Assembly (NCBI GenBank): GCA_018402455.1
Contig: JAGYIG010000001.1
Coordinates: forward strand, 84,164 to 148,163
Length of the DNA stretch: 64,000 bases
Direction of reading: 5' to 3'
Origin: Opitutaceae bacterium
GTDB lineage: Bacteria > Verrucomicrobiota > Verrucomicrobiia > Opitutales > Opitutaceae
Shown here: piece by piece, positions 53,184 to 61,496 of the stretch
Layout of the letters: each line of letters opens with the position of its first letter
Numbering within the stretch: position 1 is the stretch's first letter
Program-made: the position numbers and the translations under genes
Notes under the pieces: generated by a model
The model's input: the letters and a program-made list of their open reading frames with translations, nothing else
Told to the model about the DNA's origin: nothing
Databases searched by the model: none

Positions 53184-54458
53184 ATGAAAACACTCATCAG
53201 TTCCTTCCTTTCGATGTTCCTTTTGGTTGGCTCGGTGCTTGCCGCCGACCACCTCTCTCCTGATCCGGTCGAGGTCCGCAACCTCTCCACCCGGGGCCTG
53301 GTCAGCCCGGGGGAGGGCACCATGATCACCGGCGTTGCCGTGGAGGGAGACGGCTCGGATTACGTGCCGGTCCTCTTCCGTGGCATCGGCCCAACGTTGG
53401 CCGACTTCGGGGTGACCACCCCGGCCGGGAATCCGGCCATCACGCTGTTCCGGGGTGGCGAAGTCGTCGCCTCCAACGATGACTGGGCCGCGACTCAGGC
53501 ATCGGCTATCCGGGCGACGGGTTTTGCACCGGGCAACAGTGCAGAATCGGCAATCCTCGCCCATTTGGTGCCTGGCACTTACACGGTTCACCTGAGCGGT
53601 GAACACGCTGGCGTGGCGCTGGCGGAAGCTTATTTTCTGGAGGAGAAGTCGGTGCCGCAGAACCTGATCGACGCGGGGAATTTCACCACGTTGGTCGCCG
53701 CCGTGCAGGCCGCGGGCCTGCTGGACACGTTGCTCGGGCCCGGCCCCTACACGCTTTTCGCGCCCACCGACGAGGCATTTGGCAAATTGCCCGCGGGCAC
53801 GGTCGAAGCCCTGCTCAACGACGTCCCCACCCTTGCCAACATCCTGCTCTACCACGTGGTGTGGGGGCGCGAGGTGATGGCGGCCGATGTCTCCACCAAC
53901 CCGGTGGTGATGGCCAATGGCAACGTGGCCAGCCTCTCGATCGAGGACGGCGTCAAGATCGACAACGCCACCATCACCGAAGTGGACTGGATGGGCACCA
54001 ACGGGACCATTCATGTGATCGACACCGTCATCCTCCCGGGCGACGCTCCGGGTGGCCAAACGATCGTCGAAAACCTGGTCGCTCAGGGTAACTTCACGAC
54101 GCTCGTCGCCGCCGTTCAGGCCGCCGGCTTGGTGGACACGCTCAACGGCGCGGGACCGTTTACCCTGTTCGCGCCGACCGACGCCGCTTTCGCCAAGCTG
54201 CCCGAAGGCACGATCGAAACCCTGCTCAGCGATGTCCCCACGCTGTCGGACATATTGCTCTACCACGTCATTTCCGGCGCCAAGGTCGAATCTTCGGCCG
54301 TCTCGGCCGGCAACGTGACGATGGCCAACGGCGACAACGCCACCCTTTCCACCGACGGGGGAGTCAAGATCAACGACGCCAATGTCACTGGCGTCGATTG
54401 GCAGAGCTCCAACGGGGTGATCCACATCATCGATACGGTTATCCTGCCGCCGATGTAA
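53184..54458 (+). CDS. Exported protein with an LSTRG domain and two fasciclin domains
   Basis: 424 residues. Signal peptide MKTLISSFLSMFLLVGSVLA. Residues ~28-150 form the LSTRG-type domain seen in the metalloprotease at 43.6 kb (RNLSTRGLVSPGEGTMITGV, RGIGPTLADFGV, SNDDWAATQ, GTYTVHLSGEHAG). Two fasciclin (FAS1) domains follow (about 160-290 and 297-424), each with FTTLVAAVQAAGL, GPYTLFAPTDEAF or GPFTLFAPTDAAF, and VIDTVILP. FAS1 domains mediate adhesion. A Rho-independent terminator follows. Divergent from carH, so possibly light-controlled. Confidence 0.9.
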   Translation: MKTLISSFLSMFLLVGSVLAADHLSPDPVEVRNLSTRGLVSPGEGTMITGVAVEGDGSDYVPVLFRGIGPTLADFGVTTPAGNPAITLFRGGEVVASNDDWAATQASAIRATGFAPGNSAESAILAHLVPGTYTVHLSGEHAGVALAEAYFLEEKSVPQNLIDAGNFTTLVAAVQAAGLLDTLLGPGPYTLFAPTDEAFGKLPAGTVEALLNDVPTLANILLYHVVWGREVMAADVSTNPVVMANGNVASLSIEDGVKIDNATITEVDWMGTNGTIHVIDTVILPGDAPGGQTIVENLVAQGNFTTLVAAVQAAGLVDTLNGAGPFTLFAPTDAAFAKLPEGTIETLLSDVPTLSDILLYHVISGAKVESSAVSAGNVTMANGDNATLSTDGGVKINDANVTGVDWQSSNGVIHIIDTVILPPM

Positions 54459-54489
54459 GTCGCGGTGTCCTGCCGCCAGCGGTTGTAGT

Positions 54490-54517
54490 CGGGTCGACCT
54501 GCGGGTCGGCCCGTTTT
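54490..54517 (+). terminator. Rho-independent terminator after the fasciclin gene
   Basis: CGGGTCGACC pairs with GGTCGGCCCG (one G-U pair) around a TGCG tetraloop, followed by TTTT; 31 bases after the stop codon. Confidence 0.65.
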
Positions 54518-54616
54518 CCGTAGGGGGTAAGGGGTGGTTGACCGATCCCCGGCCGGCGACCCGATTTTCTGCCGTGACGAGTTGCAGGCCCGGCGGGAGA
54601 ACAGCAACTTTTCACT

Positions 54617-55738
54617 ATGTCTACCCCGCATGATCTCTCCTTTTCGCGTCGTCGTTTTATTGGCGCCTCCTCGCTCGGCACGCTGGCGTTGGCCACGGGT
54701 TTACGCGCTAAACCAGCCGACCTGTTGGCGGGCAAAAGAAAGCTGGGGGTGGCTCTGGTCGGACTGGGAGGATACTCGCGGGGGCAGTTGGGTCCGGCAT
54801 TGCGGGAGACCGCCCTTTGCGAGTTGCGGGGCGTGGTCACGGGAGACCCCGAGGGCAAGGGCCAGCGTTGGGCCGCTGAATATGGGTTTTCCCCGCAGAG
54901 CGTGTATTCCTATGAGACGATGGACCGCATCGCGGAGGATCCGAACATCGACATCGTCTACTCCGTGACGCCTCCGGGTCTGCATCTGCGAGACGTCCTC
55001 GCGGGAGCGGCGGCGGGCAAACATGTGATCTGCGAAAAGCCCATGGCCGTGAGCGTGGCGGAATGCGATGAAATGATCGCCGCCTGCGACCAAGCAGGCG
55101 TGCGGTTGGCGATGGGCTATCGGTTGCCCTACCACCCCTACCATCAGCGGGTGAAGGAGATCGCGGCGACCGGAGGCTGGGGAAGTCCGCCGGCTTTGTC
55201 GGGAGGTTTCGCCTACCGGATGGGCAATAACTGGAGTTGGCGGTTCGACAAGGCGCTCGGCGGCGGCGGCCAACTCATGAATGTGGGCATCTACGTCATT
55301 CAATCCGCCTTGATGGCCAAGGGTGAAGAGATGCCCACCACGGTCACCGCCTACGAAGAACCCAAGAGCCGCCCCGAGCTGTTCAAAGAGGTGGAAGACA
55401 CGATGCGGTTTCAGTTTGAATGGGCTGATGGTTCGAGGCTGGAGGGCGTCTCCAGTGGCGATTTCGGCCAAAATGATTTCGTGGCCAAGGGCTCCGCCAA
55501 GTCGGTCAACATCAGCCCGGCTTACTCCTACGGTGGCTTGCGCATGAGCGAGGATGACCGCGCGCGCGCTCCCTTGGATGGATTCAATCAACAGGCCCAC
55601 CAGATGGATGCCTTCGCGGCCGACATTCTGCAGGATCAACCGTCGATTGTGCCCGGGGCCATGGGTCGGCGCGATATTGTGCTGACTTCGGCCATCTATG
55701 AAGCCGCGGCCAGCGGAAAGCCGGTCGCCGTGTCCTGA
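54617..55738 (+). CDS. TAT-exported Gfo/Idh/MocA oxidoreductase (glucose-fructose oxidoreductase-like)
   Basis: 373 residues. Twin-arginine signal FSRRRFIGASSLGTLALATG. Rossmann domain VALVGLGGYSRGQLGPAL and AGKHVICEKPMAVSVAEC with the catalytic Lys; C-terminal domain ALGGGGQLMNVGIYVIQSAL. It is close to glucose-fructose oxidoreductases, which keep a tightly bound NADP and work in the periplasm. Monocistronic. Confidence 0.9.
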   Translation: MSTPHDLSFSRRRFIGASSLGTLALATGLRAKPADLLAGKRKLGVALVGLGGYSRGQLGPALRETALCELRGVVTGDPEGKGQRWAAEYGFSPQSVYSYETMDRIAEDPNIDIVYSVTPPGLHLRDVLAGAAAGKHVICEKPMAVSVAECDEMIAACDQAGVRLAMGYRLPYHPYHQRVKEIAATGGWGSPPALSGGFAYRMGNNWSWRFDKALGGGGQLMNVGIYVIQSALMAKGEEMPTTVTAYEEPKSRPELFKEVEDTMRFQFEWADGSRLEGVSSGDFGQNDFVAKGSAKSVNISPAYSYGGLRMSEDDRARAPLDGFNQQAHQMDAFAADILQDQPSIVPGAMGRRDIVLTSAIYEAAASGKPVAVS

Positions 55739-56077
55739 CCCCGTGAGGCTTTGGCGCGCGGCAGGGGCGTAGCCGAAACGGGTCCGCCCCCGCCCCGACC
55801 GGGCGGTTTGATTGCGGGTGCGCATCGAGGGCCGAGTGCGCCCGTCGGATCCGGCTGACGCGGTCCCAGTTTTGGGAACGGTTGGTTTCAATAGCGCGGA
55901 AAATCGTCGAGTTATGGAGATTACATCAAAATCATAAAATCTTGATAATTAGTTAATAGGGAGTTAAATGAGGAGTTGGCACGAGCGATGCAAAGGAGGA
56001 GACGAACTTTGGTTTAAGTCTTTCAACTGCAACTCACTTCAACCCAGTCCCCTGACTCGCATACGCGACTTCTCAAA
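55739..56077. other. Intergenic region upstream of the small TonB gene
   Basis: About 340 bases. The part 55917-56040 is AT-rich (for example TCAAAATCATAAAATCTTGATAATTAG-like sequence) and probably holds the promoter of the next gene. No gene, hairpin with T tract, or RNA motif is recognised. Confidence 0.45.
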
Positions 56078-56452
56078 ATGAATCAGCTCATCAAATCCCT
56101 CACCGCCTTCTCCGTTGGCACCCTCGTCTTTACCTCTGCCGCGCTGGCTTTCCCCCGCTCGTCGGGTCCCGCGTTCGACCAAGAAAACTGGAAGCCCCCG
56201 CAGCCACTTGAGATCGTCGCGCCGCGGTTTGCCCAAGCCCATGATGGGAGCACGGTGCACGTGAAGCTCACCATCGACACCGCCGGCAACGCCTCCGAAG
56301 TGACCGTGCTCTTTCCGCATGACCCTCAGCTGGAGCGCAACATTGTGAAGGCGGTCAAGCAGTGGAAGTTCGAGCCGGCCCAGCGCGACGGTAAGGCGGT
56401 TGAGTCTCGGGTCGTCCTGCCGTTGGAGCTCAAGCTCGACCGCAATTCGTAG
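56078..56452 (+). CDS. Periplasmic TonB C-terminal-domain protein
   Basis: 124 residues: a signal peptide (SLTAFSVGTLVFTSAALAFP) and then only a TonB C-terminal domain (VHVKLTIDTAGNASEVTVLF, NIVKAVKQWKFEPAQRDGKA, VLPLELKL). There is no membrane anchor and no Pro-rich spacer, so it cannot work as a classical TonB. It may scavenge or compete for TonB boxes, or be a small structural protein. A strong terminator follows. Confidence 0.8.
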   Translation: MNQLIKSLTAFSVGTLVFTSAALAFPRSSGPAFDQENWKPPQPLEIVAPRFAQAHDGSTVHVKLTIDTAGNASEVTVLFPHDPQLERNIVKAVKQWKFEPAQRDGKAVESRVVLPLELKLDRNS

Positions 56453-56475
56453 TCCGTCGAAACTGGTTTGGCTTT

Positions 56476-56507
56476 GGCCGGAGCACGGTATGCGCTCCGG
56501 CCTTTTT
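56476..56507 (+). terminator. Rho-independent terminator after the small TonB gene
   Basis: GGCCGGAGC and its exact complement GCTCCGGCC with a 9-nt loop are followed by TTTTT; 24 bases after the stop. Confidence 0.9.
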
Positions 56508-56565
56508 GGATGCCCGCCCGCGTTGGATTTCTTGCGGTCAGGGGGTGGTCGGTGAAAATCGATCC

Positions 56566-57324
56566 ATGCCTACGGTGAGCCCTCCCGAAACCCTGACCAA
56601 CTTTGCCGGCGAGCGGCTGGATTTTGCCTACCATGCGGGGAGTCCCGATCGCCGGGAACTTTTGGTTTTGGGCCATGGGGTGACGGGGCACAAGGACCGA
56701 CCTTTCCTCATCGAGATGGCGGTCGGATGGGCTGCCATGGGCCTTAACGTGCTCCGGCTGTCATGGTCGGGCAACGGAGACTCGGAAGGCCAGTTTGCCG
56801 AATCCAACATCACCAAGGAGGTCAGCGATCTGGATGCCATATTGGCAACCCTGGTGGAGGCGGGTTTCGCGATCGCTTACGTGGGCCACAGCATGGGCGG
56901 GGCGGTCGGGGTGAAACGAGCCGCTCAGGATCCGCGCATTCAGTGGTTGGTGTCCCTGGCGGGCATCGTGCACACCCGCTCGTTTGCCGAGAACGCGTTT
57001 GGCCACCTCACTCCGGGAGAGGGGTTGATGTTTGATAAACCGGGGCTCGTATTGCCCGCCGCCTATATGGCTGACCTGCGCGGCATCGGAAGCGTGATCG
57101 ACGACGTGGATCGGGTCACCGTGCCGTGGTTGCTGCTGCATGGAACCGCGGACAACGTGGTGCCGATACAAGATTCCCGCGATGCCGTGGCCCGGGCGAC
57201 GGGAGATGTCACGTTCGTGGAATTACCGGGGATCGACCACCTGTTTGCGCCGAATGGGATCCCCCAAGTCGTCAAGACCGTGGGAGACTGGTGCCTCGAT
57301 CGGTTTGTCGGTCCTGAGGCGTAG
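56566..57324 (+). CDS. Serine alpha/beta hydrolase
   Basis: 252 residues from ATG 56566. The nucleophile elbow is VGHSMGGAVG (Ser), the acid is in LLHGTADNVVP and the His in GIDHLFAPNG. Cytoplasmic. Similar to short acyl/ester hydrolases of the YfhR/BAAT type (LVLGHGVTGHKDRPFLIEMA, LSWSGNGDSEG). The stop codon lies inside a long palindromic element. Confidence 0.88.
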   Translation: MPTVSPPETLTNFAGERLDFAYHAGSPDRRELLVLGHGVTGHKDRPFLIEMAVGWAAMGLNVLRLSWSGNGDSEGQFAESNITKEVSDLDAILATLVEAGFAIAYVGHSMGGAVGVKRAAQDPRIQWLVSLAGIVHTRSFAENAFGHLTPGEGLMFDKPGLVLPAAYMADLRGIGSVIDDVDRVTVPWLLLHGTADNVVPIQDSRDAVARATGDVTFVELPGIDHLFAPNGIPQVVKTVGDWCLDRFVGPEA

Positions 57325-57373
57325 TGCCGTGCTTTAGCCGACACCCCGAAACGCCGGCTAAAGCACGGCGCTA
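57322..57373. repeat. REP-like palindromic element overlapping the hydrolase stop codon
   Basis: A 19-bp stem (57322-57340 with 57355-57373, one G-U pair) with core GCCGTGCTTTAGCCG closes a 14-nt loop. The left arm begins with the TAG stop codon. No T tract follows. It resembles dispersed repetitive extragenic palindromes. Confidence 0.75.
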
Positions 57374-57395
57374 CATTTTCCCAGGCGTTCAGCCC

Positions 57396-57953
57396 TCAGT
57401 CTGCACTGCCGATCTGGGCAAACACCTCGCGGTAGAAATCGGGGTGACTGCCCCAGGTTTGGCCCGTGATGATCTTGCCGTCGCGCACACACTCTTGGTT
57501 GATCCACGTGCCGCCGCAGGCTTCGAGCTCGAAGCGGACGTTTTCGTAACACGTTAATTTCAGGCCCCGGCCCAGACCGGCGGCGAGCAGGATTTGAATG
57601 CCGTGACACAGGGAGAGGATCCATTTGTCCTGCGCCGCGAAGGCTTGGACGATGGCGGTGAGCTTGGACTCGTGGCGGAGAAACTCGGGTGCCCGGCCGC
57701 CGATGAGGAGAATCGCGGCGTAGTCGTCCACGTTGACGTCATCAAAACTGACATCGGCATCGATGAGGTAGCCGGGCTTTTCAATGTAGGTGTTCCAGCC
57801 CGGATAGAAATCGTGGATCACGCCATTGAGCTGCTTTTTCTCGGTGGCGGCGATGACGGGCACGAAGCCGGCTTCCATAAACCGGTGTTGGGCGTAGAGG
57901 ATTTCAAAGGACTCGCCGGCGTCGTCGGTAACAATGAGAATTTTTTTGGGCAT
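57396..57953 (-). CDS. DJ-1/PfpI family protein
   Basis: 185 residues with the flavodoxin-like fold of the PfpI/DJ-1 family: KILIVTDDAGESFEILYAQ, AAILLIGGRAPEFLR, and the nucleophile Cys in ILSLCHGIQILLAAGL. C-terminal GGTWINQECVRDGKIITGQT is typical. Family members include proteases, glyoxalases and chaperones; which applies here is unknown. No membrane or export signal. Confidence 0.9.
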   Translation of the reverse strand: MPKKILIVTDDAGESFEILYAQHRFMEAGFVPVIAATEKKQLNGVIHDFYPGWNTYIEKPGYLIDADVSFDDVNVDDYAAILLIGGRAPEFLRHESKLTAIVQAFAAQDKWILSLCHGIQILLAAGLGRGLKLTCYENVRFELEACGGTWINQECVRDGKIITGQTWGSHPDFYREVFAQIGSAD

Positions 57954-58093
57954 GATTAAGGGCTAGTAGGGCCGGAGCGGTTGTCCACTTGGATCGGGGA
58001 AAGGGGGCGAGGCGCACCTCTGAACAGGACGGGCCGGAACCTGATAAAAAGAAACCTGACCGGCATGATTAACAAATAGCGGTCTGCCTTTTT

Positions 58094-60055
58094 TTACCAG
58101 AATACGGCGTAGAGGACGAGGGTGCCCAGCACGACGGCGATGCCGCCCCATTTGGCGGTCTTGGAGGGGGTGGCGTCGAAGTTGGCGATCTCCGGCATCT
58201 TCACCGGCTCCTTGAGGGGATGAATCATCGTCGCGGCAGTGCAGATGCCGACGATGATCAGGAAGCAAAGACCCATCCGATCAAGGAAGGCCATTTCGTT
58301 CGAGAACCACAGGCCATGGTCGACCAACAGGGGACCGCCAAACCATTTGAAGAATCCGTAAAGCACCACGTTGGCGGAGATCCCGAGCCACCCAAGGTAG
58401 CGCGGCGCTTTGGGCGCTAGGAAGCCGAAGAGGAACACCGCCAGAATGCCGGGACTGATGAAGCCCTGAAATTCCTGAATAAAGGTGAAGATGCCGGAGA
58501 ACGCCGGACTACCCAGCGTCGGGGCTATGAGGGTGGCGATCAACACGAACGCCACCACGAATGTGCGTCCCGCGCCAACGAGTTGCCGGTTGGTCGCGTC
58601 CTTTTTGATCCGCGCGTAGACATCCATGGTCGCGATGGTCGAAGCCGAATTGAGCATCGAGGCGAGCGAGCTGATGACCGCACCAGTGATGGCCGCGAAG
58701 ACGAACCAGCGGATGCCGGGAAAGAGCAGGTTGCGCAGCAGGGTGCCGAAGGCCGCATCATAGTCGTAGCCGATGGCGAGGGTCGCGGCGGGGAGACCCT
58801 GATTTTTCGCTTGGGCGACCAGGCGGTCGTTGGCCGCTGCCAGCGAGGCGACATCCATGGCGAGGGGATCGGAATCGGTCCCCACCAGCGAGAGGTTGTG
58901 TTGGAACATTTGCGCGGCCGCGGCCGGATTCACGTCGGCAAACTCCGGCGTGAAGGGAAACGCCAACGGCGGGGCCGTCGCGAGCTGGGCAATAGCGGCC
59001 GCATTTTTGCGGTCGGCTTCAGCTTTGAGATCCCCGCTGAAAAGGTTGAACGCGAGGATGCCGGGGATCACGACCACGAAGGGGATGATGAGTTTCAAAA
59101 ACGCGGCAAACACCACGCCCTTCTGACCCTCGGCCAGTGATTTGGCGCCCAGTGTGCGTTGCACGATGTATTGGTTGAGGCCCCAGTAGAAGAAATTGGG
59201 AATCCACAGGCCGAGCATGAGGGCGGTCCATGGGATTTCGGGGTCGTCCTTCGACCGCACCATGTGGAGCTTGCCGCCCGAGCCATTGGGACCTTCGGCC
59301 GCCTCCCCCTTGTTGAGCAGGATAAACCGCTCCCAACCGCCGGCCTCTTCCAGGTCCTGCACCGTGGCATCCGAGGTCGCAACTTTGGTGGCGATCAGCT
59401 CGTTGGCGTCGCGCGAAGCGAGTTCCCCGAAGGCGAGATAGGCAATGATCGCTCCCCCCGCGATGAGGGCCGAGCCCCAGACCAGATCCGTCCAGGCACA
59501 GGCCTTCAGTCCGCCGACAAACACGTAGGTTGCCGCCAAAATGCCGATGACCCAGCACATCGCCGGCAAGCTGCCCAGAATCGGGGTGTCGGGAAACGCG
59601 ACACTCACGACCTTGGCCCCGGAGAAGATGACCGAGGCGGTGGGCACGCCCACGAGGATCACCAAGGTGGCGATCGCCATCACGGCCCGCGAGAGCTTGC
59701 CGTAGCGATACTCCAAAAACTCCGGAATCGTGTAGATGCCCGTTTTGAGCAACTTGGGCAGGAAGACGAAGGCGACGACCACAAGCGTGACCGCGGCCAT
59801 CCATTCGTAGCTGGCGATGGCCATGCCCAGCCAGTCGGCGGACTTGCCCGACATGCCGACAAACTGCTCGGTGGAGATGTTGGCGGCGATGAGGGAGAAG
59901 CCGACCAACCACCAGGTCAGGCCCCGGCCCGCCAGGAAGTAATCGGCCGCCCCGGTTTCAGCATCGGTTTTCTGCCCGCGCTTGCTGGCCCAGATGCCGA
60001 GGGTGATGACACCGAGAACCGAGGTGACGAAGAGAAGGGTGTCCAGAATGGCCAT
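58094..60055 (-). CDS. Sodium:solute symporter (SSS/SGLT family), probably for sugars
   Basis: 653 residues with about 14 membrane helices. The N-terminus TLLFVTSVLGVITLGIWASK, FSLIAANISTEQFVGMSGKS and GIYTIPEFLEYRYGKLSRAV are standard for the vSGLT-type sugar symporters, and the helix ALMLGLWIPNFFYWGLNQYI fits. A loop of about 100 residues after helix 9 is somewhat extended. Upstream on the same strand lies galM, so it probably imports a hexose. Confidence 0.9.
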   Translation of the reverse strand: MAILDTLLFVTSVLGVITLGIWASKRGQKTDAETGAADYFLAGRGLTWWLVGFSLIAANISTEQFVGMSGKSADWLGMAIASYEWMAAVTLVVVAFVFLPKLLKTGIYTIPEFLEYRYGKLSRAVMAIATLVILVGVPTASVIFSGAKVVSVAFPDTPILGSLPAMCWVIGILAATYVFVGGLKACAWTDLVWGSALIAGGAIIAYLAFGELASRDANELIATKVATSDATVQDLEEAGGWERFILLNKGEAAEGPNGSGGKLHMVRSKDDPEIPWTALMLGLWIPNFFYWGLNQYIVQRTLGAKSLAEGQKGVVFAAFLKLIIPFVVVIPGILAFNLFSGDLKAEADRKNAAAIAQLATAPPLAFPFTPEFADVNPAAAAQMFQHNLSLVGTDSDPLAMDVASLAAANDRLVAQAKNQGLPAATLAIGYDYDAAFGTLLRNLLFPGIRWFVFAAITGAVISSLASMLNSASTIATMDVYARIKKDATNRQLVGAGRTFVVAFVLIATLIAPTLGSPAFSGIFTFIQEFQGFISPGILAVFLFGFLAPKAPRYLGWLGISANVVLYGFFKWFGGPLLVDHGLWFSNEMAFLDRMGLCFLIIVGICTAATMIHPLKEPVKMPEIANFDATPSKTAKWGGIAVVLGTLVLYAVFW

Positions 60056-60140
60056 AAGACAGGGCGGGGGGTAGGAGCAGAGGCCCGCGGGCGTCGCGGC
60101 GCCACGGACCTATAGCAGGGGTGCAGGGGGGGCGAAAAAA

Positions 60141-61298
60141 TCAGCGGGCCCAGAAGCGATACACCGTGGTGGTGTCGTAGGTCTCACCGGGGCGCAGAAT
60201 CGTGCTGGGGAAGTTGGGCTGGTTGGGGGAGTCGGGGTAGTGCTGGGTTTCCAGGCAGAATCCCGTCCGGTGCCGGTAGGTCACGCCGCTCTTGCCCACG
60301 CGCACGACTCCGTCGACCTCCAGAAAATTGCCGCCGTAGAACTGGATGCCGGGCTCCTCGGTCATGATGGTCATCACGCGGCCGGTGGTCGGCTCATAAA
60401 CTTCGCCGGCCTCGGTCATGCCGCTGTCGGCCTGGTTGAGCACCCAGTTGTGATCATAGCCGCCGCCGAAACGGATCTGGTCATGATCGGCATTGTTGCG
60501 TTCGCCGATGGCGCGCGGGGTGGTGAAGTCCATGGGGGTGCCGGCGACCGGGGCGATTTCGCCGGTCGGAATCAGGCCGATGTCGACGGGCGTGTAATGG
60601 TCGGCGTTGAGGGTGAGAAAGTGGCCGTTGATGTCGCCGATGCCCTCGCCCTGCAGGTTGAAATACATGTGGTTGGTGAGGTTGATCGGCGTCGCTTGGT
60701 CGGTGGTGGCGTGGTAGTGAATCGACAGCTCGTTGTTATCGGTGAGGAAATACGTCACCTTCATCTCGAGCGTGCCGGGGTAGCCCTCGTCGCCATCCGG
60801 GCTGGTATGCCACAGGGTGACGCCGGCGTCGTGGCCGGTGATGACGGGCTTCGCCCGCCAGACGACCTTGTCGAAGCCCTTGTTGCCGCCGTGGAGATGG
60901 GCGTTGACGTTTTCGTCGGCGTTGTTGACCGCTAGCGTGTAGGTTTTGCCGTCGAGGGTGAAGGTGCCGTCGGCGATGCGGTTGCCGTAGCGACCGACGA
61001 CGCAGCCGAAGTAGGGAGACTTGTTTTCGTAGTCGGCGAGGTTGTCGAATCCGAGAAGGACGTCCGCCAATTGGCCATGGCGATCCGGGGCCATGAGACG
61101 CACGACGGTCGCACCGTAGGTCATGATATCGGCGGAGAGGCCGTTGCGGTTCTTTAGGGTGTAAACGTGGACGACCTCGCCGTCTTGGGTTTCGCCGAAG
61201 GTTGCGACCGTCACGGTGGCTTTGGTGGCGCCGAGGGCTGACGACAGGCACAGAACACCGGTGGCCAACAGGCCGGCGAGCAGGGATTTGTTTCTCAT
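60141..61298 (-). CDS. galM: Aldose 1-epimerase, exported
   Basis: 385 residues with a signal peptide (SLLAGLLATGVLCLSSALGA). Catalytic His in NAHLHGGNKGFDKVVW and in ATTDQATPINLTNHMYFNLQ, general base Glu in GFCLETQHYPDSPNQPNFPS. It interconverts alpha and beta anomers of hexoses, here in the periplasm, and precedes the sodium/sugar symporter by 86 bases, so a sugar-uptake unit is likely. Length is slightly above family average because of the signal peptide. Confidence 0.92.
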   Translation of the reverse strand: MRNKSLLAGLLATGVLCLSSALGATKATVTVATFGETQDGEVVHVYTLKNRNGLSADIMTYGATVVRLMAPDRHGQLADVLLGFDNLADYENKSPYFGCVVGRYGNRIADGTFTLDGKTYTLAVNNADENVNAHLHGGNKGFDKVVWRAKPVITGHDAGVTLWHTSPDGDEGYPGTLEMKVTYFLTDNNELSIHYHATTDQATPINLTNHMYFNLQGEGIGDINGHFLTLNADHYTPVDIGLIPTGEIAPVAGTPMDFTTPRAIGERNNADHDQIRFGGGYDHNWVLNQADSGMTEAGEVYEPTTGRVMTIMTEEPGIQFYGGNFLEVDGVVRVGKSGVTYRHRTGFCLETQHYPDSPNQPNFPSTILRPGETYDTTTVYRFWAR

Positions 61299-61496
61299 GA
61301 GGAGTAGGGGCTAGGTAGAGGTGAGGTCCGACCAGCGTTGCCTTCAGCCAAATGCCGTTTCAACGGATCGTCGAAAACGGAGTGGTCGAACGGTAACGCA
61401 GGCCGAGGACAGGGCCGGAATCGAAGGGCGCTGGCACGAGATTGGCGAGGCGAAAACGGGATTGGTTGTCGGCGCAAACCGCGCCAGCTTGAGAGC

